DNA of 64,000 nucleotides from JAMHWF01 sp048500255. Its GTDB lineage: Bacteria > Pseudomonadota > Gammaproteobacteria > Burkholderiales > Burkholderiaceae_C. The notes beneath the pieces were generated by a model that saw only the letters and a list, made by a program, of their open reading frames with translations, was not told the origin of the DNA and made no database searches. Within the stretch, counting starts at the first letter, position 1, and every line of letters begins with the position of its first letter. Made by a program: the position numbers and the translations under genes. This document shows, in pieces, positions 42,098-50,008 of this stretch. The DNA lies in the NCBI GenBank assembly GCA_048500255.1, contig JASNYH010000011.1:1-64000 (forward strand), written 5' to 3'.

Positions 42098-43305
42098 AGT
42101 GGTTCATCCTGGCATGCCGCAACACTCTGCGTAACAGACGTCGTTCGGTTGTCGCGATGAGCATCACCCTGATCGGTACCGGGGCGATCCTCCTGGCTTG
42201 CGGCTTCGCTCTCTACACGTACGAGGCCCTGGCTCAGTCGGCCGCACGCAACTCGGGGCACCTGATTCTGGCCACTCCAAAGATGTTCTCGGACGAAGAG
42301 TCCGTCTCGATGGAGTTCGGGCTGGAACATCCGCAAGAGATCGCCGGCAGGCTGATGGCTGATCGCGCCGTGCGAGCGGTGCTTCCGCAGGTCGATTTCG
42401 GCGGTCTGCTGAGCAACGGGGACAAGTCCGTCGTGATGTTCGGTGTCGGGGTGGAGCCCGACTCGGAATTCCGGGTGAAGGGGCCGTTCCTGAAGATCGT
42501 CTCCGGTGATGTCCTGTCGGGCGAGGCCGAACAGCCCGGTGCGCTGGTGGGCGAAGGATTGGCGCGCAGCTTGCGCCTGCAGGTGGGCAGCGGCGTCACG
42601 GCCTTGAGCACCACGTCGGACGGGTCGATGAACGCGATCGACCTCGTGGTCGAGGGCATCTTCTCGACGGGTGTTCCCGATGTGGATCGGCGTCTCGTGT
42701 ACGTCGACCTGAGGGAAGCACAGAAGATGCTGAAGACCGACCGCGTGTCGAGAATCGGCGTCTTCCTCGCCCGCATGGAAGACACCGCCGACGCGCAGAC
42801 GAGGGCCAGGTCGGCATTCCCGAACCTGGCCGTTCGCACGTGGCAGGACGAAGCCTTCTTCTACACCAGCGTGCGCGACCTCTACAACCGCATCTTCGGT
42901 TCGCTCGGAGCCATCATTGCCGTGATCGTGTTCTTCGTGGTCGGCAACGCCATGTCGATGTCCATCGTGGAGCGCACGCGGGAGCTGTCGACGCTGCGCG
43001 CGATCGGTACCTTGGAGAGCCTGCTGATCAGGATGCTGGCGTTCGAAGGCCTGATGCTGGGATCGGTGGGAGCCCTGGCCGGCGCTGCACTCTCGGCCGC
43101 GATCTCGGTCCTGCTCGACGTCTTTCCGATGCAGATGCCTCCCCCGCCGGGCCGCTCGCAGGGCTACCCGTTGAGCATCACGGTCGACCCCCTGACCTAT
43201 ATCGGCGTCGTGATCGGCATGGTCGCCCTGGCGACGGCCGTCTCGGCGATCGTGGCGCGCAAGACGGTCAACATCGCAATCCCCGACGGGCTTGCTCATA
43301 CCTGA
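42094..43305 (+). CDS. ABC transporter permease, FtsX/MacB_PCD (LolC/E-like)
   Basis: The 403-residue protein has the four-helix FtsX layout: TM1 near residues 18-40, a large periplasmic domain (about 45-265), then TM2-TM4 (LGAIIAVIVFFVVGNAMSM, EGLMLGSVGALAGAALSAAI, YIGVVIGMVALATAVSAIVA), with the coupling motif SIVERTRELSTLRAIGT. GTG 42094 overlaps the ATPase stop (GTGA). LolC/E and MacB relatives extract lipoproteins or small molecules; with LolA-like and barrel-like partners downstream, transport of a lipid or lipidated product is inferred. Confidence 0.88.
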   Translation: MKWFILACRNTLRNRRRSVVAMSITLIGTGAILLACGFALYTYEALAQSAARNSGHLILATPKMFSDEESVSMEFGLEHPQEIAGRLMADRAVRAVLPQVDFGGLLSNGDKSVVMFGVGVEPDSEFRVKGPFLKIVSGDVLSGEAEQPGALVGEGLARSLRLQVGSGVTALSTTSDGSMNAIDLVVEGIFSTGVPDVDRRLVYVDLREAQKMLKTDRVSRIGVFLARMEDTADAQTRARSAFPNLAVRTWQDEAFFYTSVRDLYNRIFGSLGAIIAVIVFFVVGNAMSMSIVERTRELSTLRAIGTLESLLIRMLAFEGLMLGSVGALAGAALSAAISVLLDVFPMQMPPPPGRSQGYPLSITVDPLTYIGVVIGMVALATAVSAIVARKTVNIAIPDGLAHT

Positions 43306-43318
43306 GAGAGGGGCCGCC

Positions 43319-44062
43319 TTGAAGCCGAATCGATCGCTGCTCGTCGCGGTCCTGGCGCTGTGCTCGAGCGCTGGCGCTTTGTCGATGGACGCGCAGACCT
43401 TGTTGCGCAGGGCGAACGAGTTTCGTGCCGGCCGCCCGGACACCCGCATCGATGTGACGGTCAAGGCGCTCGGAGCCGATGGCGCCGTATCGAAGGAGCG
43501 CGCGTACAGCGTCTACACCGCCGAGGCGGGAAAGACGGTGGTCGTGATGCGCAGTCCTTCGGAAGTGGGTCAGAAGGTCCTGATGGCTGACGAGCAGTTC
43601 TGGATGGTGCTGCCCAACTCGCAGCGGCCCATGCGGATCACGCCCATGCAGAAGCTACTCGGCGACGCCTCGGTGGGCGACATCGCCACGAGCAGCTGGG
43701 TCGGCGACTACGAGGTCGTCGGGAGCGCGCCTCACAGTTGCGAAGCGCGGGCATGCGAGAAGCTCGACCTTCGCGCTGCGCGTCCGTCCGTGACGTATCA
43801 GCGCATGGTTCTGATCGTGGACGCCGTGACGGCCAAGCCGATCTCGGCGGACCTGTATCTGCAGTCCGACAAGCTTGCCAAGCAGGCGAGGTTCACGCTC
43901 GGCAAGTCCGGGTCGGGCGAGTCGCTGCAGGAGATGGTGTTTCGCGACGCGCTGGCCAACGGGAAGACGACCCGCATCAGCTATGGCGTTGCGCAGAAGT
44001 ACTCCGTCCCCAAGACGTGGCTGAACCCGATGGGGTTGATCCACTCGGGCCAGATCGACTGA
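43319..44062 (+). CDS. Outer-membrane lipoprotein-sorting (LolA-like) periplasmic protein
   Basis: A 247-residue protein with a signal peptide (about 6-22, SLLVAVLALCSSAGALS) and the LolA-like beta-sheet pattern seen in exporter-linked 'outer membrane lipoprotein-sorting' proteins: TRIDVTVKALG, KTVVVMRSPSEVGQKVLMAD, FWMVLPNSQRPMRITPMQKL, GDYEVVGSAP, and WLNPMGLIHSGQID end. TTG 43319 is chosen for its AGAGAGGGG site; an ATG at 43292 overlapping the permease is the alternative. It probably ferries a hydrophobic cargo across the periplasm from the FtsX-type exporter. Confidence 0.72.
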   Translation: MKPNRSLLVAVLALCSSAGALSMDAQTLLRRANEFRAGRPDTRIDVTVKALGADGAVSKERAYSVYTAEAGKTVVVMRSPSEVGQKVLMADEQFWMVLPNSQRPMRITPMQKLLGDASVGDIATSSWVGDYEVVGSAPHSCEARACEKLDLRAARPSVTYQRMVLIVDAVTAKPISADLYLQSDKLAKQARFTLGKSGSGESLQEMVFRDALANGKTTRISYGVAQKYSVPKTWLNPMGLIHSGQID

Positions 44063-45342
44063 TGCGCCGCACGGGCCCGTGGGTTCGCGCGAGTCGCCGC
44101 CTGCTGGTTGCACTCGCGTGCTACGGATCCGCGCATGCGCAAGACCTGACGGTCGGAGGCGACGCGCGGCTCTACCTTCGCTCGACGACCGGCACATCGG
44201 GCGGCCCCTTGTCGTCGGCGGCGCAGCTCGACGGCGACGGGAGCCTGCTGGAGCGCGGCGGCGGCTTCTGGGACGGCATGCTGCGCCTGGCCCACCGTCA
44301 CGCGGTCTTCAGCGTCGCGGGAACGGTGGACCATGTTTCGCATCATGGCGGTGGGTCTTCCGTGCGCACGGCCAGGGTTCTCGAGGGCTACGTGACGGGC
44401 GACGCCGGCGCGTTTAAGGTGTTCGCAGGCAAGCGCGTGGTGAGTTGGGACGTCGGCTACGGGTTCCGACCCAACGACGTGGTGCAGTCCGAGTACCGGC
44501 ACGCACTCGTCGCGCCGCGGCTGGAAGGCCAGGTGATGCTCCAGGCCGATTGGTACAGCGAGCGTTCGTCCGCGACCGTACTGGCCGCACGACAGCGCGA
44601 CACCGGGGCGCCGCCGGCGATGGATCTCCACCCCGAGGGCATCGTGGCCGGGCGGGGCTATTGGAACGTCGACGGGAACGACCTGTACCTGTTCCTCAAG
44701 GCGGGCCGGCTCAGCGGGATCTCCACCGGCCTCGCGGCGGTGACGGTGCCCAGCGAGTCGACCAGCCTGTACGGCAGCGTTCGAACTCTCGAGCAGCGAC
44801 GGACGATGACGTTCGCCTCGGGTCCTGCCAATGCGGTCGGGGGGCTGGCCAGCTCCAACCCGGTGCTGGTTACCGATGCCGGGAGAGCGTGGCAAGGCGT
44901 GATCGGCGCGACATGGACCGGCCCGCAACGTCTCAGCCTGATCGCCGAAGTCTGGTGGGACGGTCTGGCGCCGAGCGCGACCTTCTGGCGCGATTGGCAG
45001 GCGCGCAATGCGCAACTGCGGGCTATGGGAGGCCTGGGCGGCCCAGCGGCTGCCTACGCAGGGAACTTGCGCTGGCAGGCCACGGCGCTGGAGCAGCGGT
45101 CGCTTTGGCGTCGCAACCTGCTCCTGAGAGCTGCGAAGAAGTTCGACGATCTCGAGCTGAGTGCCGAGGCCCTGGCCTGGATCGATGGCGGCGGCTGGAT
45201 GCTGACCGTGGGGGCCTCGCAGGATCTCGACCGGGCATCGCTCGAGCTGCGCTGGCGGCAGTCCCTCGGTCCGCAAGGCGGCTTGGCCAGACAGCTCGGC
45301 GGCGCCGGCACGCTGGCAGCGGGTGTCAAGGTCGCGTTTTGA
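44062..45342 (+). CDS. Predicted outer-membrane beta-barrel protein
   Basis: A 426-residue protein with a signal peptide (about 12-26, cleavage near AHAQ-D) followed by repeated amphipathic strands alternating with short turns (GDARLYLRST, FSVAGTVDHVSH, AFKVFAGKRVVSWDVGYGF, MLQADWYSERSSATVLAARQ, LSLIAEVWWDG) and a C-terminal strand ending in phenylalanine (AGVKVAF), the hallmark for BAM-assembled barrels. It resembles the barrel-like proteins that accompany LolA-like/FtsX exporters. ATG overlaps the previous stop by one base. Last gene of the export operon. Confidence 0.68.
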   Translation: MRRTGPWVRASRRLLVALACYGSAHAQDLTVGGDARLYLRSTTGTSGGPLSSAAQLDGDGSLLERGGGFWDGMLRLAHRHAVFSVAGTVDHVSHHGGGSSVRTARVLEGYVTGDAGAFKVFAGKRVVSWDVGYGFRPNDVVQSEYRHALVAPRLEGQVMLQADWYSERSSATVLAARQRDTGAPPAMDLHPEGIVAGRGYWNVDGNDLYLFLKAGRLSGISTGLAAVTVPSESTSLYGSVRTLEQRRTMTFASGPANAVGGLASSNPVLVTDAGRAWQGVIGATWTGPQRLSLIAEVWWDGLAPSATFWRDWQARNAQLRAMGGLGGPAAAYAGNLRWQATALEQRSLWRRNLLLRAAKKFDDLELSAEALAWIDGGGWMLTVGASQDLDRASLELRWRQSLGPQGGLARQLGGAGTLAAGVKVAF

Positions 45343-45352
45343 AGGACTCGGG

Positions 45353-45491
45353 CTCAGGACAGGCCCCTTCGACGAGCTCAGGACGGGCCCTTCGACGGGC
45401 TCAGGACAGGGCTTCCACAAGCTCAGCCCGAACGGACTCCCGATGGCGCGAACCGACTTTCGACGGCGCGCTGCGAACTCAGCCCGAACGG
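45353..45491. repeat. CTCAGGACRGG / CTCAGCCCGAACGG short dispersed repeats
   Basis: CTCAGGACRGG occurs at 45353, 45377 and 45400, each spaced 23-24 nt and alternating with CCTTCGAC. CTCAGCCCGAACGG occurs at 45422-45435 and again at 45478-45491, where it supplies the stop codon of the IlvD-like gene. This resembles the widespread 'TTCGAC-RGCTCAGGAC' intergenic repeat of Burkholderiales and marks the right edge of the acyl island. Confidence 0.6.
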
Positions 45492-47191
45492 TCCTTCTCT
45501 TCGCGCACCAGCACCGCCCCGCTTGCCGTTGGGCCGACGTTGCGGCGATAGATCTGCAGCCAGCCGCGGTCGAAGCCCGGAGCCGGCGGCTGCCAGGCGG
45601 CGCGGCGCGCCGCCAGCTCGGCGTCGTCGAGCGCGACATCGCAGCGCCGCGCGTCGAGGTCGACCGTCACAGTGTCGCCGTCGCGCAGCAGCGCGAGCGG
45701 GCCGCCGAGCGCCGCCTCAGGCGCGACTTCGGCGACGACGAGGCCCTTGCAGACCAGGCCCGACAGATGGCCGTCGGTCAGCAGCGCGACCTGGTCGCCC
45801 AGCCCGGCACCGTCGATCGCGAAGACGACGCGCGACGCGCCGCCGCCCATCGCCGGTCCGCCGCGCGCGCCGGCGCCGCGCATCACGACGACGTGGCCGG
45901 GGCGGATGCGGCCGTCCTTCAGCGCCGCCAGCGCGGCGTCGGAGGTGTCGAAGCAGATCGCGGGGCCGCTGAAACGGCGCGTCTCGCGCTCGGCGATGCC
46001 GGCCTTGACGATGCCGGTGTCGGGGCAGACGTTGCCGCGCAGCACGACGATCGCCGGGCGTGCCGCGACGGGGTTCGCCAGCGGGCGAATGACTTCGGCG
46101 TCGCCAACTTGAACGCCGTTCAGATTGTCGGCCAGCGTGCGGCCGGTGACGGTGAGCACGGCCGTGTCGAGCAGCGGCTCGAGTTGCTTCATCAGGCCGC
46201 ATGCGCCGCCGGCGTCCTCGAACTCCTCGATCAGCCGATCGCCGACGGGGCGCAGCGCGGCCAGCACCGGCGTCGTGTCGGCCAGGGTCTCGAACAGCCG
46301 GTAGACGTCGACCGCCAGCCCCGCCTCCGTCGCGACGGCCTGCAGGTGCTTGACGCAGTTGACGCTGCCGCCGACCGCCAGCACGGCGCGCACCGCATTG
46401 GCGAAGGCGCCGGGCGTCAGGATCTGTCGCGGCAGCAGATCGTCCTCGACCATCCGCACGATGCGCGCGCCGGCGGCGCGCGCATCGGCCATCGCCTTGG
46501 CGCTGAGCGCGCGCACCGGCGCGCTGCCCGGCAGCGCCATGCCGAGCGCCTCGCACACGATGTGCATCGAGTTCGCCGTGCCCAGCCCCGAGCAGACGCC
46601 CGGGCCGCGGATCGCCTCGCGGCTCATGCCGACCACCGTCTCGGCGTCGACGCGGCCCGTGATGGCGTGCATCGACTGGATGAACACCTCCTCGATGTCG
46701 CAGTGGTGCCCCTGGTACGCGCCGCTGGCCTGGTAGCCGCAGGGCACGAGGATCGTCGGCACGTTCAGCCGCGCGGCGGCCATCAGCTGGCCGGGCACCG
46801 TCTTGTCGCACGACGTGAGGCACACCATGCCGTCGAGTTGCGCGCCCTCCACCGCCACCTCGATGTCGTTGGTGACGAGGTCGCGCGCGGCCAGCATGTA
46901 GGCGCCGCGCGCGCCCGCGCCGGTGACGAAGTCGCTCGGCGCGGCGGTGCGGATCTCGAACGGCACGCCGCCGGCGTCACGGATCGCCTGCTTGACGACC
47001 TCGGCCACGTCGTCGAGGTGGCTGTAGCACGCCGCCAGCTCCGACGACGAGTTGACGACGGCGATCTTGGGCTTCTCGCAGTCCGCCTCCGACAGGCCCA
47101 TGCCGTGCCACTGGGCGTTGCGTACGGCCCAGAGGTAGGAGCCGCGGGGAAAGTTGCTGCGCAGCGGCTTCTTCGACGGTGTGGTCGTCAT
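45479..47191 (-). CDS. IlvD/Edd-family dehydratase
   Basis: A 570-residue Fe-S dehydratase with the family motifs CDKTVPGQLMAA (cluster ligand), GPGVCSGLGTANSMHIVCEALG (second cysteine region), GGSVNCVKHLQAVA and CPDTGIVKAG. The family dehydrates 2,3-dihydroxy acids or sugar acids (IlvD, Edd, arabonate/xylonate dehydratase). With aconitase-X and an FAD oxidoreductase in the same operon, a catabolic hydroxy-acid substrate is more likely than branched-chain amino acid synthesis. Starts with an ATGA overlap of the previous stop. Confidence 0.87.
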   Translation of the reverse strand: MTTTPSKKPLRSNFPRGSYLWAVRNAQWHGMGLSEADCEKPKIAVVNSSSELAACYSHLDDVAEVVKQAIRDAGGVPFEIRTAAPSDFVTGAGARGAYMLAARDLVTNDIEVAVEGAQLDGMVCLTSCDKTVPGQLMAAARLNVPTILVPCGYQASGAYQGHHCDIEEVFIQSMHAITGRVDAETVVGMSREAIRGPGVCSGLGTANSMHIVCEALGMALPGSAPVRALSAKAMADARAAGARIVRMVEDDLLPRQILTPGAFANAVRAVLAVGGSVNCVKHLQAVATEAGLAVDVYRLFETLADTTPVLAALRPVGDRLIEEFEDAGGACGLMKQLEPLLDTAVLTVTGRTLADNLNGVQVGDAEVIRPLANPVAARPAIVVLRGNVCPDTGIVKAGIAERETRRFSGPAICFDTSDAALAALKDGRIRPGHVVVMRGAGARGGPAMGGGASRVVFAIDGAGLGDQVALLTDGHLSGLVCKGLVVAEVAPEAALGGPLALLRDGDTVTVDLDARRCDVALDDAELAARRAAWQPPAPGFDRGWLQIYRRNVGPTASGAVLVREEKDRSG

Positions 47192-47616
47192 GCGGATGCG
47201 GACCTTCTCTTCTTCGTGATCTCGACGATGCCGCGGTCGCCGTCGACGCGGACCCAGTCGCCCGTCTCGATCACGTCGAGCGGGTCGCGGTCGAAGTCGG
47301 TGACGGCCGGTGCGCGCGTCACGACGGCGCCGAGCGCCACCTTGGTCGTCATCTCGTTGAACAGCATCGCGACCGGTGCCACGCCCATCGAGCGAGTCAG
47401 GTGGAAGGCGTTGGACCAGCCCGACGAGCCCTTGGCGCCCGGGAAGACGAGCACCTTGCCGGCAAAGCTGACGCCGCGCAGCTCGTGGCGCGTCTCGACG
47501 ATCGTGCCGGTGCTGGAGTCGATGCCGCCCCAGCCCGAGATGCGGTCGCGCGTGACCAGCGCCTCGCCCTCGGCGATGCCGCCGACGACCTTGCGGCCGG
47601 TCAGCACGATGGTCAT
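47188..47616 (-). CDS. Aconitase X small (swivel, DUF126) subunit
   Basis: A 142-residue protein with the AcnX swivelling-domain features GRKVVGGIAEGEALVTRDRI, SFAGKVLVFPGAKGSSGWSN and the substrate-loop serine in GSSGWS, matching the small subunit of type II AcnX. AcnX enzymes are cis-3-hydroxy-L-proline dehydratase or mevalonate-5-phosphate dehydratase. The large subunit lies upstream, separated by a repeat-derived 61-codon ORF. The stop overlaps the IlvD-like start. Confidence 0.85.
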   Translation of the reverse strand: MTIVLTGRKVVGGIAEGEALVTRDRISGWGGIDSSTGTIVETRHELRGVSFAGKVLVFPGAKGSSGWSNAFHLTRSMGVAPVAMLFNEMTTKVALGAVVTRAPAVTDFDRDPLDVIETGDWVRVDGDRGIVEITKKRRSASA

Positions 47617-47798
47617 GACAGCCCCTTGTCCGACGAGTACGTCGGCCGATCCCCCGAGGGGAGAGAGTGGCGCGGCTCCAAGCCGGCCTGCGCCGGCTTG
47701 GACGCCACGAGCGCCTGCCGCGTCTCGCGGCAGGCCGCGGGCCGGCTTGGGGCGGCCCGGCGCTCGGCCCGCGGCGCGCTCGTCACAGATTGGCTCAT
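47613..47798 (-). CDS. 61-residue repeat-derived ORF bridging two aconitase-X subunits
   Basis: The ATG at 47798 overlaps the large-subunit TGA as ATGA, and its own TGA overlaps the small-subunit ATG as ATGA, so ribosomes could pass through all three without a gap. The translation (MSQSVTSAPRAERRAAPSRP..., basic and Pro/Ser-rich) has no recognisable domain and is largely encoded by a dispersed intergenic repeat. It may be translated only to keep the subunits coupled. Whether a stable peptide is made is unknown. Confidence 0.45.
   Translation of the reverse strand: MSQSVTSAPRAERRAAPSRPAACRETRQALVASKPAQAGLEPRHSLPSGDRPTYSSDKGLS
47641..47785. repeat. Intergenic dispersed repeat, copy B
   Basis: Contains a hairpin AAGCCGGCCTGCGCCGGCTT, a second hairpin CTGCCGCG-tctcg-CGGCAG-like, and the segment CTTGGGGCGGCCCGGCGC followed by CGGCCCGC, which nearly repeats the reverse strand of copy A (7587-7692). 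It sits inside a catabolic operon between two subunit genes. Confidence 0.55.
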
Positions 47799-49087
47799 GT
47801 CAGCTCCCCCTGCCAGCGCCCGCTGCACGCCGCATCGATGCACTGCGCCGTCGTGCCGTACCAGGCCTGGATGCCCAGGATGGCCGGCAGATAGTGCGCC
47901 TGCTTGGCCGAGTCGAAGGCGGCGACGCGCGTGCCCTTGGGCACGGCGCGGCTCATCGCCGAGCAGCTGTCCGTCATCAGGCGGGCGCCGGCGTCCTCGA
48001 TGATCTTGGTGTAGCCGTTGCGGTCGGCCAGCGACTTGATGGCGCGCGGCGTGAAGATCCACAGCTCGCAGCCCGGATGCACCTTGCGGCCCTCGAGCAG
48101 CTGCGCCGCCTCCCAGATCTGCTCGATCGAGTAGTGCGGGCAGCCGAGCATCACGTACTGGATCTCGCTGCTCTCGGCGGTGGCGTTGAGCTTGTCCCAG
48201 GTGGCGCGGCGCTCGGCGGCGCCGTAGCGCAGCACCCGCAGCGGCCGGTTGCCGCCGAAGGCCTGCTCGAGCGTGTTGGCCTCGGGCGTCACGCCGACGA
48301 GGTGAACCATCTCGACGCCGCCCGACGACGACGCGGCTGCGCCGAAGTGCTTGAGCCGCTGCAGGCTCGGCACCGTGCCCCAGCTGCGCAGCGCATGCAC
48401 GACGGGCACCTTCTCCTGCACCTGGTCGCCGATCCAGTAGCCGAGCAGGCCCCAGTCGGCCGTCGTCGCGACGTCGATGTCCAGCTCGATCAAGTGCGTG
48501 CCGCGCCGGTTCTCGGGCACGTGGAAGCCCCAGTACGGGATCTTGCCGGTGAGCATCGCGGCGCCCGTGCTCTCGCGCCCCTCGGTGTTGGTGCGCGCGC
48601 CGAGCACCGAGTTGCAGTACACGACGGCCGACGACTCCATCCACGCGCAGTGTTCGCCGCGCGTCGGCACGTTGCCCACCTGGTACGGCGTGCAGGTGTT
48701 CGACAGCTGCACGCCGTGGCCGGCGATGTAGCCCTCGCCCTGCCGGTAGAACTGCACCGTCTGCTCGTCCAGCCCCATGCGTTCGGGCTCGTGCGGATCG
48801 AAGCCGAGCTGCAGATGGCTGGCGTAGACCTTGACCTTCGGGATCTCGACGACGTCGTCGGCGTCGAGGTTGAACTCGCTGAACACGGCATCCATGCCGC
48901 CCTTGCGCGCGGCGTACTGGCGCATGAAGGGCGTCGTCGCGCTGATCGTGCCGCACACGTTGCGCGTGTCGACCAGGCGCTCGGCGCCGAGCGCCTCGCC
49001 GTAGCGGCGCAGCAGGTCCATCGCGCGCTGCACGGCGGGGCCGTCGCGGCCGTCGAGCATCGATTGTTCGTCGGGAGTCAGTTTCAT
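47795..49087 (-). CDS. Aconitase X catalytic (large) subunit
   Basis: The 430-residue product begins MKLTPDEQSMLDGRDGPAVQ, the AcnX start, and includes VQLSNTCTPYQVGNVPTRGE with the cluster cysteine, ESSAVVYCNSVLGARTNTEG, VMLGCPHYSIEQIWEAAQLL and TDSCSAMSR, all consistent with an Fe-S lyase of the aconitase superfamily. It lies 2 nt after the IclR gene and is paired with the DUF126 subunit downstream. Expected reaction: dehydration of a hydroxy acid such as cis-3-hydroxy-proline; the operon lacks obvious proline-specific partners, so the substrate is open. Confidence 0.88.
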   Translation of the reverse strand: MKLTPDEQSMLDGRDGPAVQRAMDLLRRYGEALGAERLVDTRNVCGTISATTPFMRQYAARKGGMDAVFSEFNLDADDVVEIPKVKVYASHLQLGFDPHEPERMGLDEQTVQFYRQGEGYIAGHGVQLSNTCTPYQVGNVPTRGEHCAWMESSAVVYCNSVLGARTNTEGRESTGAAMLTGKIPYWGFHVPENRRGTHLIELDIDVATTADWGLLGYWIGDQVQEKVPVVHALRSWGTVPSLQRLKHFGAAASSSGGVEMVHLVGVTPEANTLEQAFGGNRPLRVLRYGAAERRATWDKLNATAESSEIQYVMLGCPHYSIEQIWEAAQLLEGRKVHPGCELWIFTPRAIKSLADRNGYTKIIEDAGARLMTDSCSAMSRAVPKGTRVAAFDSAKQAHYLPAILGIQAWYGTTAQCIDAACSGRWQGELT

Positions 49088-49089
49088 CG

Positions 49090-49926
49090 TCAGGTGGAGG
49101 CCGGGACGGCGGGCACGTGGCCGCCGATGTCGTGGGCGATCGCCTGCGCCAGTTCGCGCAGCCGCGGCGCGACTTCGTCGCGCAGCCGCCGCTCGTCGAA
49201 CACGAACGCCGGGCCGCCGCAGTTGAGTGCCATCACGTCGCCGGTCGGACCGACCAGCGGCACGGCGACGGAATTGATCTCGCGGTGGAACTCGCCGCAC
49301 GACAGGCTGTAGCCGTCGCGCCGCGCGTCGGCCAGCGCGTGCTGCAGGCCCTGCTCGAGCGCCGGCCAGTCGCTGCCGCGCGCCAGGCGCATCGATTCGA
49401 CGAGCTGCCGGCGCTCGGCGTCGTCGACGGCGCCGAGATAGGCGCGGCCGAGCGCGGCATTGGGCAGCGGCACGCGCGAGCCGACGTCCAGCCGCGCCGC
49501 CAGCATCGACGAGCGCGGGCGCGCCGCCTCGACGAGCACCATCTCGAGGCCGTCGCGCACCGCCAGGTAGACCGAGCAGCCCAGCGCCTCGGCGAGCGCC
49601 TGCATCGGCGCGCGCGCGATGGCGCGCACGTCGAGCCCGGCGAGGAAGACGCGCGCCAGCGAGACGACGCCGGCGCCGAGCCGGTAACGGTCGCCGCCAC
49701 GCTCGGGCTGCAGCAGGCCGAGCGACACCAGCGTCGTCGCCAGCCGCGTAACGGTCGGCCGCGGGATGCCGGTCAGCCGCGACAGCTCGGTCGGCCCGAG
49801 CACGCGCCGGTCCTCGGTGAAGCAGCGCAGCACGGCGACGCCGCGCTCGAGCGCGCTGACCGTGTCCGGGCTGCGCGTCTCGGGGCTGCGCTCGGCGTGC
49901 ATCGCCTCGGCGGTGGCAGCGTTCAT
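49090..49926 (-). CDS. IclR-family transcriptional regulator
   Basis: A 278-residue regulator with the N-terminal winged HTH (SALERGVAVLRCFTEDRRVL, PTELSRLTGIPRPTVTRLAT) and the C-terminal GAF-like IclR effector domain (SLSCGEFHREINSVAVPLVG). It is encoded within the operon it presumably controls, between the FAD oxidoreductase and AcnX genes. A 15-bp palindrome at 51469-51483 before the first operon gene is a candidate binding site. Confidence 0.9.
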   Translation of the reverse strand: MNAATAEAMHAERSPETRSPDTVSALERGVAVLRCFTEDRRVLGPTELSRLTGIPRPTVTRLATTLVSLGLLQPERGGDRYRLGAGVVSLARVFLAGLDVRAIARAPMQALAEALGCSVYLAVRDGLEMVLVEAARPRSSMLAARLDVGSRVPLPNAALGRAYLGAVDDAERRQLVESMRLARGSDWPALEQGLQHALADARRDGYSLSCGEFHREINSVAVPLVGPTGDVMALNCGGPAFVFDERRLRDEVAPRLRELAQAIAHDIGGHVPAVPAST

Positions 49927-50008
49927 CGTGGGCTCCGAGGGGGTTTCATCGCATCGGCGTCGTCGCGGGCGTGGCGGACCGGCGCAGCGTCGCCGCGTCG
50001 CGCGGCCT

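Noticed and set aside
44062..45342. Barrel-like protein as a TonB-dependent receptor
   Set aside because: No plug domain or TonB box, and it is far too short.
45323..49312. A 1329-codon forward frame over the AcnX/IlvD operon
   Set aside because: Antisense to well-supported enzymes with intact motifs; no recognisable domain.
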